Source: Parapedobacter sp035556095 (lineage in GTDB: Bacteria > Bacteroidota > Bacteroidia > Sphingobacteriales > Sphingobacteriaceae). From it: DNA of 64,000 bases. Where the stretch lies: contig NZ_DATMFT010000012.1 of the NCBI RefSeq assembly GCF_035556095.1, positions 62,001 to 126,000 on the forward strand, in the 5' to 3' direction. The notes beneath the pieces were generated by a model, which ran no database searches, was not told the origin of the DNA, and saw nothing but the letters and a program-made list of their open reading frames with translations. The position numbers were made by a program, and so were the translations under genes. Below are positions 44,793 through 53,910 of this stretch, in pieces (position 1 is the stretch's first letter; each line of letters starts with the position of its first letter).

Positions 44793-45974
44793 TCAGGCAC
44801 GTGGCTTGCGGTGGTGTTGCCGAGTCAGCAAAAAATAACTCGCCAAACCGAATACACTGGCGCTAACGGTAGCCAATACCACGCTTCCCAAAAGGTATTC
44901 CGTAAGATGCTGTCGGATAAAAGGCTCGTAGGTGTCGATTTCTTGCCATTTGAAGGCGGTTTTGGCTGGCAACCCCACTAAGAAGGAGCCGATTTGTATG
45001 CACGCATAGATGATGAACGGGATCAGCGGTGGGATACTCACATTGGAGAAGGCAAAGGCAATCAATTTATTGAGCCGTAATACAACCGCGAGGAACAGAA
45101 CGATAACCGTTTGGAAGCCCCAGAATGGCGACAATCCGATGAGCACCCCGAGCGCAACAGACGAAGCCTTCTTCCAGGGCGGATCATCGCTGTGCAGCAG
45201 GTCTTCCAGAAAGAAACGGCGGAACCCTTTTTTCCGGAACGTACGGAAATAGTCGCGCGGCCGGATATAAAACAATGTCACCAATACCAGCCAGGTGTTG
45301 AGGATACTGATACGCGTGAAGTCACGGAACGGCCGGAAGTGCGACACCCGCTCGGTGGGATCATATAGCACCTTGACGGGCACATTGCGCACCGGTATGC
45401 CACGCCAGGCAGCTTTCACGATAACCTCGACCTCAAATTCAAATTTCGTGGTATAAAAGCGGATTCCCTGCAATGCCTTGAGTGGGTAAAGCCGGAAACC
45501 CGACTGCGTGTCGGATAGATTGATGCCGGTTTCAAACCGGAACCAGAAATTGGAAAACCGGTTGCCGAAGCTGCTCTTGCCGGGGATGCCTTCGCGTTCC
45601 ATATTACGGTCGCCGATAAGTAGGGCCATACCTTCGGCCTCGATGGCGCGCACGAATACGGGGATGTCGTTGGGAAAATGCTGGCCATCCGAGTCGATGG
45701 TGACCGCATAATCAAAACCACGGGCGGTGGCCTCGCGGAAGCCGGTGCGCAAGGCGTTGCCTTTCCCTTTATTGCGCGGCAAGTGAATAACGGTAACACC
45801 GGTGTATCCGGCTAAGATTTCCGACGTAGCGTCGGTAGATCCGTCGTTGACGACGATGGTCCGGGCCGTATACCGGAATACGCCTTCCAGCACCCGGGGC
45901 AGCGTTTTGGCATTGTTGTAGGTGGGAATGATTACACAAGCATTGATGGATGCTAATACCTCGTTGTCGGTCAT
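44793..45974 (-). CDS. GT2 glycosyltransferase fused to DUF2062
   Basis: Protein of 393 residues. The N-terminal GT2 domain (about 10-240) has CVIIPTYNNAKTLPRVL, VVNDGSTDAT and the metal-binding TIDSDGQH, like dolichol-phosphate-mannose synthases. The C-terminal DUF2062 part (about 265-390) has several membrane helices (SVALGVLIGLSPFWGFQTVI, AFSNVSIPPLIPFIIYACIQIG). It is third in a minus-strand run after the hotdog dehydratase and a secreted protein. It probably transfers a sugar to a lipid or pigment intermediate at the inner membrane; the substrate is unknown. Confidence 0.85.
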   Translation of the reverse strand: MTDNEVLASINACVIIPTYNNAKTLPRVLEGVFRYTARTIVVNDGSTDATSEILAGYTGVTVIHLPRNKGKGNALRTGFREATARGFDYAVTIDSDGQHFPNDIPVFVRAIEAEGMALLIGDRNMEREGIPGKSSFGNRFSNFWFRFETGINLSDTQSGFRLYPLKALQGIRFYTTKFEFEVEVIVKAAWRGIPVRNVPVKVLYDPTERVSHFRPFRDFTRISILNTWLVLVTLFYIRPRDYFRTFRKKGFRRFFLEDLLHSDDPPWKKASSVALGVLIGLSPFWGFQTVIVLFLAVVLRLNKLIAFAFSNVSIPPLIPFIIYACIQIGSFLVGLPAKTAFKWQEIDTYEPFIRQHLTEYLLGSVVLATVSASVFGLASYFLLTRQHHRKPRA

Positions 45975-45987
45975 TCAGGTTAATTCG

Positions 45988-46455
45988 TCACTTTTTTGAA
46001 AACTCGTCGAAATAGCCATCGATCATGGCTTTCAGCCCTCGATCTTCCAGCGACGGTAGTGCCTGCCGGATGAATTGCCGATCGTCTTCGATGCTGTGAT
46101 TGTATTTCAGGAATTTTGGCAAGTGTTCCTGTACGCTGAGCCGGATTAGCCGGATTTCGGCATTATTCGGTTCACTAGCAATAGCTTGTTCAATCCAGGG
46201 TACCGCTTCCTTCACTTTTGGCCCGCGCGCTGAGAGCTTTTCGTACCGTGCCAACAGCATCAATCCGGCGCCCTTGTAGGCCGCCAATACGGGCTCGTCG
46301 TTTTTCGTTACACCAGCCAGCGGCTCATAGAATGCTTGCGCCTGTTCCTTAGACTTGGTCGCATCCCGGTAAAGTAGTCGTAGTGTTTCGAGGTCTTGCG
46401 CGCAAACCAGCACAACACACAATAGTGCCGCCAAAAGGGAAAATAGCTTCTTCAT
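45988..46455 (-). CDS. Small secreted protein of the pigment block, function unknown
   Basis: Protein of 155 residues with a clear signal peptide (LFSLLAALLCVVLVCAQ) and a helical mature part (TLRLLYRDATKSKEQAQAFYEP, AYKGAGLMLLARYEKL, WIEQAIASEPNNAEIRLIRLS) resembling a short TPR-like scaffold. It starts 3 nt after the dehydratase stop and ends 13 nt before the glycosyltransferase start. I know no assigned function; an envelope accessory role follows only from position. GTG 46458 is an alternative start. Confidence 0.75.
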   Translation of the reverse strand: MKKLFSLLAALLCVVLVCAQDLETLRLLYRDATKSKEQAQAFYEPLAGVTKNDEPVLAAYKGAGLMLLARYEKLSARGPKVKEAVPWIEQAIASEPNNAEIRLIRLSVQEHLPKFLKYNHSIEDDRQFIRQALPSLEDRGLKAMIDGYFDEFSKK

Positions 46456-46458
46456 CAC

Positions 46459-46827
46459 CTAAATTTTTTGGAAAACACCGCTGAACTTAAGGGCCGTGGT
46501 GTTTTCGAAGGATGTGGTGCTCCTAATGGAAAGCAGCCCATCTTCTTCTTCAACATCTAATTCGACTTGAATGTTTGGATGCTGATAAGGATTGATTATT
46601 GCCATGAACTTGACATTTCGTGCCTTTTTCAGCATCAGCGGTCCCGTTGCCCACTTTTCGGCCAGCTCTTTGATGATTTGCATCATACATACGCCCGGTG
46701 TTACCGGATTGCCCGGGAAATGACCTTCGAAGACAGCATGGGCGCTATTGAGGGAAATCGATGCCGATACCTTTGGTCCGTCGACGGTGAACGCAACGAG
46801 CGAATAAAAATCGTGTAACAGCGACAT
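46459..46827 (-). CDS. 3-hydroxyacyl-ACP dehydratase-like hotdog protein
   Basis: Single hotdog domain of 122 residues. The FabZ-type signature is FEGHFPGNPVTPGVCMMQ, with catalytic His in GHFPGNP, followed by a central helix and strands KFMAIINPYQHPNIQVELD. Aryl-polyene and flexirubin clusters carry such short dehydratases to make the conjugated chain. ATG 46827 is preferred over TTG 46836, because a TACTTTTG box ends 6 nt before the ATG. It is first in the minus-strand block that continues with the secreted protein, glycosyltransferase and exporter. Confidence 0.85.
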   Translation of the reverse strand: MSLLHDFYSLVAFTVDGPKVSASISLNSAHAVFEGHFPGNPVTPGVCMMQIIKELAEKWATGPLMLKKARNVKFMAIINPYQHPNIQVELDVEEEDGLLSIRSTTSFENTTALKFSGVFQKI

Positions 46828-46833
46828 AAGGAG

Positions 46834-46841
46834 CAAAAGTA
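46834..46841 (-). promoter_or_regulatory. -7 box of the dehydratase operon, leaderless layout
   Basis: TACTTTTG on the minus strand ends 6 nt before the ATG at 46827, so transcription would start at or next to the start codon. No clear TTG box lies 20 nt upstream. The same TACTTTTGC octamer-plus-C precedes rsmA. Confidence 0.5.
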
Positions 46842-46901
46842 AAAAAGAACGGGAATATAAATGGATTTTTGTTAATATTGACCGATTTACGATATATGCG
46901 C

Positions 46902-48023
46902 ATGAAGCTATTGACGATCTGTTTATTTTTAATTACTTGCCCACTGATCATACTCGCCCAACACGTTCATCTTCTTATCGGTACGTACACCCAGGACGGC
47001 CAGCGTGAAGGTATTTATGTCTATCAATTTGATGTGAAAACAGGTGAGGCGATGGCCGTAAGCAGTGCGGAGGCCGAAAACCCGTCGTTTCTGGCCCTTA
47101 GTGCCGACAGCAAGTATTTATATGCAGTGAATGAGAATGGCGAAGGAAAAGGTGCAGTGAGTGCTTATGCATTCGATGACTCGCAAGGCATACTTACGTT
47201 TCTGAATCGGCAGCTTACCAGGGGCGACCACCCGTGCCACGTAGTTACGGATAGTGACGGTAACCACGTGATTGTTTCTAATTACTCGGGGGGTAGCGTT
47301 AGCGTATTTCCCATTGGTCCAGCAGGCAGTCTGGGCGGAATGGTGCAGCAAATCCATCATGAGGGTAGCGGCCCTGACCCGCAACGGCAACAGGCTCCGC
47401 ACGTGCATTCCGCTTTTTTCAATCACGATGAAACGCAACTGTTTGTACAGGATCTCGGTACGGATAAAGTCAATATCTACGATTACAGGCCTGAAAATGT
47501 CGCTGATCCCCTGGCTGCGGCGACACCGCCGTTTCTAACGGGTACGCAGGGAGGCGGGCCCCGCCACCTCACCCTCTCGGCGGACGGTCGGTTTATCTAC
47601 TTGGTGCAGGAGATGGCTGCGACGGTAATGGTTTATGAACAGCGTGAGGATATGTGGGAAGCCATCCAGGAAGTACCCATAAATGAGGCAGGCTTTGACG
47701 GACAGGACGGTGCGGCCGACATCAAATTATCGCCAGACGGGAAATTCCTGTATGCATCTAACCGCGGCGATGCCAATACCCTCGCAATCTACCAGGTAGA
47801 GAGCACTTCGGGCAAGCTGACTAAAATCGGAAATCAGCAGGTATTGGGCCGCGGACCACGTAATTTTGCATTGTCTCCCGATGGTAGGTTCCTGTTGGTG
47901 GCTAATCAAAATACGGACCAAGTGGTGGTCTTTAGCAGGGGCGCAGACACTGGGCTACTTACCGATACAGGCCATCGGATACGTGTAGGTTCGCCGGTGT
48001 GTTTGGTTTTTGCGGATCTGTGA
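46902..48023 (+). CDS. Secreted lactonase, seven-bladed beta-propeller
   Basis: Protein of 373 residues in the 6-phosphogluconolactonase-like (Pgl/lactonase) beta-propeller family. A signal peptide (LLTICLFLITCPLIILAQ) precedes repeated blades, e.g. LLIGTYTQDGQREGIYVYQFD, NPSFLALSADSKYLYAVNE, GPRHLTLSADGRFIYLVQE, ADIKLSPDGKFLYASNRG. Export suggests action on periplasmic or extracellular sugar lactones rather than the pentose phosphate pathway. It diverges from the dehydratase operon; start codons are ~75 nt apart. Start choice lies among 46896 and 46902. Confidence 0.88.
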   Translation: MKLLTICLFLITCPLIILAQHVHLLIGTYTQDGQREGIYVYQFDVKTGEAMAVSSAEAENPSFLALSADSKYLYAVNENGEGKGAVSAYAFDDSQGILTFLNRQLTRGDHPCHVVTDSDGNHVIVSNYSGGSVSVFPIGPAGSLGGMVQQIHHEGSGPDPQRQQAPHVHSAFFNHDETQLFVQDLGTDKVNIYDYRPENVADPLAAATPPFLTGTQGGGPRHLTLSADGRFIYLVQEMAATVMVYEQREDMWEAIQEVPINEAGFDGQDGAADIKLSPDGKFLYASNRGDANTLAIYQVESTSGKLTKIGNQQVLGRGPRNFALSPDGRFLLVANQNTDQVVVFSRGADTGLLTDTGHRIRVGSPVCLVFADL

Positions 48024-48038
48024 AACCCCCTCACAAGT

Positions 48039-48410
48039 TTACTTGTTCCCTTCCTCACCGCTGTCAAGTTCATGCGTCTCCTTGTCATACATGCCGGCAA
48101 GGTCGTCCTGTATGGTTCCTTTCCATTGGTCAGTATTTATTAAGTAGGCTGTACGGGCAATGAGGTGGGCGGCCACGGGTGCGGTAAGTACCAGGAAGAA
48201 GATAATGGCCAAGGCTTTCGTGGTAACGGATACTTCCTCCGGAAAGTAAAAAGCCGCACTTAGCAATAACAATCCACCGCCCAGCGTGGCGGCTTTTACC
48301 GTAACCGATAGCCGCAGGTAAAAATCGGGCATCCGTAAGATACCAACCGCAGCAATAAGAATTGCGATTGCGCCGATGGTGCAAAGCAGTCCGATGATGA
48401 TGTCGATCAT
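48039..48410 (-). CDS. mnhG: Mrp antiporter subunit G
   Basis: Membrane subunit of 123 residues with three helices (IIIGLLCTIGAIAILIAAVGI; TLGGGLLLLSAAFYF; ALAIIFFLVLTAPVAAHLIAR) and the family loop RMPDFYLRLSVTVKAATLG. Last gene of the seven-gene Mrp operon, overlapping mnhF by 4 nt. The tail is hydrophilic and acidic. The complex exchanges cytoplasmic sodium for protons. Confidence 0.92.
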   Translation of the reverse strand: MIDIIIGLLCTIGAIAILIAAVGILRMPDFYLRLSVTVKAATLGGGLLLLSAAFYFPEEVSVTTKALAIIFFLVLTAPVAAHLIARTAYLINTDQWKGTIQDDLAGMYDKETHELDSGEEGNK

Positions 48411-48679
48411 TTTCTCCCCCTTTTTTCGATGTAATAAGAAAATGCAATGGTGCCTAAAAAAGCGATGAGCGCCAGGATCATGGCGACATCAATAAACGTC
48501 GATTTACCGGTGCTGATGCTGTAAACGGTAATAACGCTGATGCCGATGGTAATTAGTAAATCCAATGCGATTACCCGGTCTACAATCGTAGGGCCTTTAA
48601 AGAGCCGGATAAACACCAGCAACAATGAAACCGCCAGGATCGGTAAAATCACATAATCAATATAACTATCTAATGTCAT
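48407..48679 (-). CDS. mnhF: Mrp antiporter subunit F
   Basis: Subunit of 90 residues with three helices and the conserved RLFKGPTIVDRVIALDLL segment. It overlaps mnhE upstream and mnhG downstream by 4 nt each (ATGA), showing tight coupling. Length and order match the family. Confidence 0.92.
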   Translation of the reverse strand: MTLDSYIDYVILPILAVSLLLVFIRLFKGPTIVDRVIALDLLITIGISVITVYSISTGKSTFIDVAMILALIAFLGTIAFSYYIEKRGRK

Positions 48680-49152
48680 CGGATAATCTCCAATAGTTTA
48701 CGCTCAACGCTTTCCCTAATCTGTTCGATAAACTGTTCCTTACTTTTCATATACATCGCATGGATATAAATGGCTTTGCGGTCTTCGCTAACGTCAATAA
48801 CAAGTGTGCCGGGCGTTAACGCAATCATCGTGGATAACATGTTGATTTCGAAGTCACTTCTGGCTTCCATGGGATATTTTACGATGCCGGGCTTCATGAA
48901 AAATTTTGGTGTGACCACATCGTAGGCTACCTGGATGTTGGCTTTCACCATTTCATAAATGAAATACAAAATAAAGCTGATGATTTTAGGGACACGGTTG
49001 AAGTACCGCCGGTCGCTTTCGTTACGGTTCATCAGCCATAACAGGAAAAAACCGATGGCAAATCCGAATAAGAAATTTGAATAATACAACACCCCTGTCA
49101 AAGCGACCCAAGTAAAGGCGAGTAGGAGGTTCATCAGAAAATGTTTGACCAT
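48676..49152 (-). CDS. mnhE: Mrp antiporter subunit E
   Basis: Subunit of 158 residues. Two N-terminal membrane helices are followed by a cytoplasmic part with the family stretch VKANIQVAYDVVTP, STMIALTPGTLVIDVSEDRKAIYIHAMY. It lies 11 nt after mnhD. Confidence 0.92.
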   Translation of the reverse strand: MVKHFLMNLLLAFTWVALTGVLYYSNFLFGFAIGFFLLWLMNRNESDRRYFNRVPKIISFILYFIYEMVKANIQVAYDVVTPKFFMKPGIVKYPMEARSDFEINMLSTMIALTPGTLVIDVSEDRKAIYIHAMYMKSKEQFIEQIRESVERKLLEIIR

Positions 49153-49163
49153 AGCTTTACCGT

Positions 49164-50687
49164 TTACTGTAATTCATTCGTTCTTAAAACCGCCTCGATG
49201 TAAGGCGTAGTGTCTTTCATCTCGCCGGCAATATGTTTGGCTACCGAAGAGATGTTTTCGGCACCCAATCCGATGTAGAGGGTGATAGCGGCCAGAAAAA
49301 CGATGGGCGCCACGAGCAGCGATTTCCTGAAGGCGCTTAGCGGTTGGAAATCGTCGGTGAGCTCGGTTTCGCCTTCCACCACAGGTTGGTCTTTCCAGAA
49401 CACTTTTGCCCACATCACCGAGATGACGTATAACGTAGCAAAGCTACCGATTATGATGGCGGCTATCAATGCATATTGATTGTCCATAAAGCCCGCCTCA
49501 AACAAATGGATTTTGGGCCAAAAGCCCGAAAGTGGCGGGATGCCCACCAGCGAAAAGAGCACCACAGCCATAACTAATGAAAGCAATGGGTATTGGGCAT
49601 AGAGGCCACCAAGCTTATCCATATTCATGGTGCCGCGCAGCTTCCGGATGAGCCCAGCAATCAGAAAAATGTTGGTTTTGACCATGATATCGTGGAACAG
49701 GTAGAACAGGGCGCCTGTCAGGGCAACCTCAGAGAACATGCCTAGGCCGCCCACCATGAATCCGATGTGGCACACGATGAGGTAGGAGAACATCCTCCGG
49801 ATGTTGTTTTTGATAACGGCACCGAAGGTACCGGTAAGAATGGTGAAGATAGCGATGCCGATCAACAACGTACGGGTGAACTCATCGGGGATGAAAATCA
49901 GCGTAAACATCCGGAATAAGGCGTAAATACCTACCTTGGTGAGCAGTCCGCCAAATATGGCGGCTACAGCCGAGGGCGGGGTATGGTAAGACGAAGGCAA
50001 CCAAAAATACAACGGGAACACAGCTGATTTGATGCCGAACCCGATGATGAAGAAAATCGCGGTGATATCCACCAGTGTCTGATTTTCCAGTGCAGCCACT
50101 TTTAGCGACAGGTCGGCCATGTTGAGCGTGCCGGTGATGCCGTACAGGATAGCGATGCCGGTGAGGAAAAACGTGGAAGCCAGGATGTTCATGGCCATGT
50201 ATTTTACCGAGCCTTCGATCTGCGCTTTGCGGCCACCCAGCGTCATCAATACGAACGAGGCGATGATGACGACCTCAAACCATACGTAGAGGTTGAAAAT
50301 ATCGCCCGTAAGAAAGGCGCCGTTCAGCCCCATTAGCAGAAAATGGAAGATGGGAAAATAGCCATATATGATTCGGCCACGCGCGATTCCAGTGGCCGAG
50401 AAGACGGAAACGGCGAGCCCTGAAAATGAGGTGAGCAACACCATACTGCTGCTGAAGACGTCTGCTACAAACGTGATACCGAAAGGTGATTCCCAACCCG
50501 CTGCCTGCATGGTGAGTATACCGCCCTGCCAGACCTTGGTGAACAGACCGATGGCAACCAGCATGCCAATTGTGCTACCGATGATGCTAATAATCCGATT
50601 AGCGATTGTCTTGCGCCAAAAGAAAAGCAGCAAGATAGCCGTAAACAGGTGGACAACAACGGGAAAAACTATGGTGTTATCAATCAT
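49164..50687 (-). CDS. mnhD: Mrp antiporter subunit D (NuoM/N-like)
   Basis: Proton-translocating membrane subunit of 507 residues with about 14 helices, homologous to complex I NuoM/NuoN. Visible blocks include GDIFNLYVWFEVVIIASFVLM, GFGIKSAVFPLYFWLPSSYHTPPSAVAAIFGGLLTKVGIYAL (key Glu and Lys residues in membrane helices) and SYLIVCHIGFMVGGLG. It overlaps mnhC by 4 nt. Confidence 0.93.
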   Translation of the reverse strand: MIDNTIVFPVVVHLFTAILLLFFWRKTIANRIISIIGSTIGMLVAIGLFTKVWQGGILTMQAAGWESPFGITFVADVFSSSMVLLTSFSGLAVSVFSATGIARGRIIYGYFPIFHFLLMGLNGAFLTGDIFNLYVWFEVVIIASFVLMTLGGRKAQIEGSVKYMAMNILASTFFLTGIAILYGITGTLNMADLSLKVAALENQTLVDITAIFFIIGFGIKSAVFPLYFWLPSSYHTPPSAVAAIFGGLLTKVGIYALFRMFTLIFIPDEFTRTLLIGIAIFTILTGTFGAVIKNNIRRMFSYLIVCHIGFMVGGLGMFSEVALTGALFYLFHDIMVKTNIFLIAGLIRKLRGTMNMDKLGGLYAQYPLLSLVMAVVLFSLVGIPPLSGFWPKIHLFEAGFMDNQYALIAAIIIGSFATLYVISVMWAKVFWKDQPVVEGETELTDDFQPLSAFRKSLLVAPIVFLAAITLYIGLGAENISSVAKHIAGEMKDTTPYIEAVLRTNELQ

Positions 50688-51040
50688 ATATCTTCTTCTT
50701 CCGGCGTATTTAAATCGTCAAGGTCGTCCGAATTGACCAGTACATAAACCCGTTTCAGCAATACGATGGCGAAAGACTGGATGCCGAAACTGATTACGAT
50801 GGCCGTGAGTATTAGGGCCTGTGGAATGGGGTCGGCATAAATGTCGGTAAATAACTTGGCCGCGCTATCGATTACCGGCGGTTTGCCTTTGGTAATGCCC
50901 CCTAATAGGAAAATCAACAGATTGGCTCCATTGCCCAATAAGGTGATGCCCACGAGTAGTTTCACCATACTGCGGCGTAGCAGCATGAACATGCCACCAG
51001 CGTACAATACAGCAATCAATATGATAAAAACAATTTCCAT
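50684..51040 (-). CDS. mnhC: Mrp antiporter subunit C (NuoK-like)
   Basis: Subunit of 118 residues with three helices related to NuoK; LLVGITLLGNGANLLIFLLGG and ALILTAIVISFGIQSFAIVLL are typical. The C-terminus is acidic (DDLDDLNTPEEEDI). It sits 3 nt after mnhB. Confidence 0.92.
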   Translation of the reverse strand: MEIVFIILIAVLYAGGMFMLLRRSMVKLLVGITLLGNGANLLIFLLGGITKGKPPVIDSAAKLFTDIYADPIPQALILTAIVISFGIQSFAIVLLKRVYVLVNSDDLDDLNTPEEEDI

Positions 51041-51043
51041 GGG

Positions 51044-51457
51044 CTACTCGGCATATTGGGCAATGGTAAACAAAATGGTGAGAACTACGCCAATGACCAC
51101 CAGATACACACCCAAGTCGAAAAACAGGGCCGAGCCAATCATGCCGATGACGGGGAAAGGTTCATCAAACCAAAGGCCCGTCATTACAGGCTCGCCACCG
51201 AGCATGGGTGCAAACATGCTGAGTGCCGCCAACCCGAGGCCCATGGGAATGAACGAGCTGGGATGGGTGCGGAGCAGTTTGAGTGTGGCTTCGTTACCGT
51301 GGGTGAAGCTATGGAGCACGAAGGCGATGGCCGCGATGAGCCCCCCTACAAAGCCGCCGCCCGGGTGGTAATGTCCACGCAATAAAATGAATATCGAGAA
51401 AAGCAGCAAGATGGGCAGCAGGTAACTCGATGCAGTTTTTAAGATGGCACTATTCAT
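51044..51457 (-). CDS. mnhB: Mrp antiporter subunit B
   Basis: Subunit of 137 residues with four helices and the family motif RGHYHPGGGFVGGLIAAIAFVLHS. It is encoded separately in addition to the MrpB-like region expected at the C-terminal end of mnhA. Confidence 0.92.
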   Translation of the reverse strand: MNSAILKTASSYLLPILLLFSIFILLRGHYHPGGGFVGGLIAAIAFVLHSFTHGNEATLKLLRTHPSSFIPMGLGLAALSMFAPMLGGEPVMTGLWFDEPFPVIGMIGSALFFDLGVYLVVIGVVLTILFTIAQYAE

Positions 51458-51461
51458 ATCA

Positions 51462-53771
51462 TTACTCTTTCTCTGTTGCTTTTAGTCGTAATTTTAATAA
51501 ACTGACCACACCGATGGCGGCAATGCTCAATACCACGATTTCAAACATGGTGTCGAGCCCCCGGAAGTCGACCAAGATAACGTTGACCACATTTTTTCCC
51601 TTGGCGAGGGTATAGGCGTTATCGCCGTAAAATTGGCTGATCTCCTGATCAACGGGTTGGTTCAATACCTGTATGGCGATAAGCGCGATAATCAGTCCGA
51701 AGGCCGATGCCACAAGTCCATCGCGTATCCGTATTTTGCGGTTGGCAAAATTCAGGAACGGCGGTAGCCGGAACAGTACCAGCACGAACAACACGACCGT
51801 CAGCGTATCGATACTGAACTGGGTCATAGCTAAATCGGGGGCGCTGTAAAAAACAAACAACAGGCACACGCAGTAGCCGAGGACGCTGGTGGCAACCACT
51901 ACCGTGAGGCGCGAAGACGCCGTGACCGTGATGTATACGGCGGCAATGAGGATGGCGGCAACCACCACTTCGTATATAGCCACGGGCGAAAGGTTGTCAA
52001 TGGTGAGGCGTATCGGCCCGCCGGTAACTAGCCTAGCCGCGAATAGCAATATGGCGGCCACGATAATGCACAGCAGGTACACCCGCAGGTAACCATTGTG
52101 CAGCGTGCGCGTATATTTGATGGATATTTTACGGGCGAACCGGGCCAGTTGGCCGATAACGTGCTTGGGCGACATCGTGTTGTAGCGCTCAATGCTGGCC
52201 AGACTAGCGGCAGAAGGCTTCCTGAAGAAATACAACAACGTGCCCAACGCGAGAGTGACCCCGCTCAACAGCAATACCAAGTTGAAACCGTGCCATAGTT
52301 TGAGTGGCGAATCGATGGCCGATTGATGCATGGCTTGTGCAGCAGGGTTGAGCAGCGCACCATCGACTAACCAAGGGGCGCAACCGAAGACGACGCCCAG
52401 CACGGCCAGAAGCAGCGGTGCACCCCACAGCAGTCCATGCGGTAGGTGTACCTGGCTGAAGTGCCCGGGGAGCGTGCCCGTAAACGGCCTGATGCCTGCC
52501 AGGAAGCCTGCGCATAGAAGCAGTGCGTTGGTTAAAACCGCTAACGCAGTGAGCACGATGGTTAAGATTCCGGTCGTATGTAAGGTTGCTTCGTAAATGA
52601 GATCTTTGCCGATAAAGCCGAAGGTGAGCGGCAAGCCGGCGCTGGATAAAGCAGCCAGGAGACCGGCGATGGAAAGCGGCATTAATACCTTGCGCAGACC
52701 CGATAACTGCGTGATATCGCGGGTGCCGGTTTCATGGTCGATGACGCCCGCAGTTAAAAAGAGTGACGCTTTGTAGAGCGCGTGCACCAAGATGAAAACG
52801 GATGCCGCCAACAACGATTCGGAGGTGCCGATGCCGATAAGGAAGACCAACATGCCCAAAGCCGCGACGGTAGAATAGGCCAAAATCGACTTGAGGTCCG
52901 TCCGGAAAATGGAATGGAACGCGCTGTAGAGCATGGTGATACCGCCAATGGCTACGAGTGGGTACATCCAATAATCGGTGCCGCCCAGTACTGGTTGGAG
53001 CCTAGCGAGGAGGTACACGCCGGCTTTGACCATCGTGGCTGAATGCAGGTATGCCGACACGGGTGTAGGGGCTTTCATGGCTCCCGGTAACCAGAAGTGG
53101 AACGGGAACTGGGCCGATTTCGTGAATGCGCCGGCAAAAACCAAGAGCAATATCAGACCGTAGAGGGCATGGTTTTTCAAAAATTCATTGGTGCCCAGCA
53201 TCTCCTGGATGGAGTAGCTGCCCGATAGGTGGCCCATCAGAATCAACCCGGCCATGAGCAGAAACCCGCCACCGCCGGTAACACCCAAGGCAATCAGCGA
53301 GCTTTTGCGGGATGCTGCGTTGTCGTTATTGAATCCGATGAGGAAAAACGAGCTGATGCTGGTGAGTTCCCAGAAGATGAAAAGGAGTAAGACGTTGTCT
53401 GACAGCACTACGCCCAACATCGCTGCCATGAAGAGGCTGAGGTAGGCATAGAACCGATCGAGGTAGCGGTGACCTTTTAGGTAGGGCGCCGCGTATAGAA
53501 ATACCAGCGACCCGATGCCGGTGATCAACAGACTGAACAACAGGGAGAGGCCATCCAGGTGGAAATCGAAATTCACACCCAGCGAAGGCACCCATGGCTG
53601 GTGGAAATGGATATCCCGGCCAGCTTGGATTGCCGGTATAAAACTGGCAAAATAGGCGAATAGGCTAATCGGCAACAGGGAAGCCAATATAGCCAACCGG
53701 CCCTTCAGGTACTTCCCGAAAGGGATATATAAGATGGAAACAATAAGGCCTGCAAGTACAGCTATCAACAT
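51462..53771 (-). CDS. mnhA: Mrp antiporter subunit A (NuoL-like)
   Basis: Largest subunit, 769 residues and ~20 helices; first gene of the operon. The NuoL-like core includes LLLFIFWELTSISSFFLIGFN, QFPFHFWLPGAMKAPTPVSAYLHSATMVKAGVYLLARL and YSTVAALGMLVFLIG. C-terminal helices with APDLAMTQFSIDTLTVVLFVLVL and a final FRGLDTMFEIVVLSIAAIGV are the DUF4040/MbhE-like parts. ATG 53771 is preferred to the preceding TTG. The operon supports sodium extrusion, pH homeostasis and salt tolerance, and would sustain the sodium symporter at 31281. Confidence 0.94.
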   Translation of the reverse strand: MLIAVLAGLIVSILYIPFGKYLKGRLAILASLLPISLFAYFASFIPAIQAGRDIHFHQPWVPSLGVNFDFHLDGLSLLFSLLITGIGSLVFLYAAPYLKGHRYLDRFYAYLSLFMAAMLGVVLSDNVLLLFIFWELTSISSFFLIGFNNDNAASRKSSLIALGVTGGGGFLLMAGLILMGHLSGSYSIQEMLGTNEFLKNHALYGLILLLVFAGAFTKSAQFPFHFWLPGAMKAPTPVSAYLHSATMVKAGVYLLARLQPVLGGTDYWMYPLVAIGGITMLYSAFHSIFRTDLKSILAYSTVAALGMLVFLIGIGTSESLLAASVFILVHALYKASLFLTAGVIDHETGTRDITQLSGLRKVLMPLSIAGLLAALSSAGLPLTFGFIGKDLIYEATLHTTGILTIVLTALAVLTNALLLCAGFLAGIRPFTGTLPGHFSQVHLPHGLLWGAPLLLAVLGVVFGCAPWLVDGALLNPAAQAMHQSAIDSPLKLWHGFNLVLLLSGVTLALGTLLYFFRKPSAASLASIERYNTMSPKHVIGQLARFARKISIKYTRTLHNGYLRVYLLCIIVAAILLFAARLVTGGPIRLTIDNLSPVAIYEVVVAAILIAAVYITVTASSRLTVVVATSVLGYCVCLLFVFYSAPDLAMTQFSIDTLTVVLFVLVLFRLPPFLNFANRKIRIRDGLVASAFGLIIALIAIQVLNQPVDQEISQFYGDNAYTLAKGKNVVNVILVDFRGLDTMFEIVVLSIAAIGVVSLLKLRLKATEKE

Positions 53772-53910
53772 CAATCAAGTTCGTTTAGTCCTTGGAGGGC
53801 ACTAAAATATATAAATTTCTACAAGGGAATCGTATAAAAGTTGAAATAATAGGAATTATTGAAGGTTCTTCTTAATATTGGATGTTCTCAAAATAAATCA
53901 TTAGTAAACG

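Noticed and set aside
48035..48052. ACAAGT-TT-ACTTGT palindrome between lactonase and mnhG stops
   Set aside because: The 6-bp stem with a 2-nt centre is too tight and has no T-run, so I do not call a terminator.
53841..53880. TTG and TAATATTG upstream of the hydroxyacid dehydrogenase
   Set aside because: The spacing is 29 nt, too long for this promoter type, and the -7 box has one mismatch.
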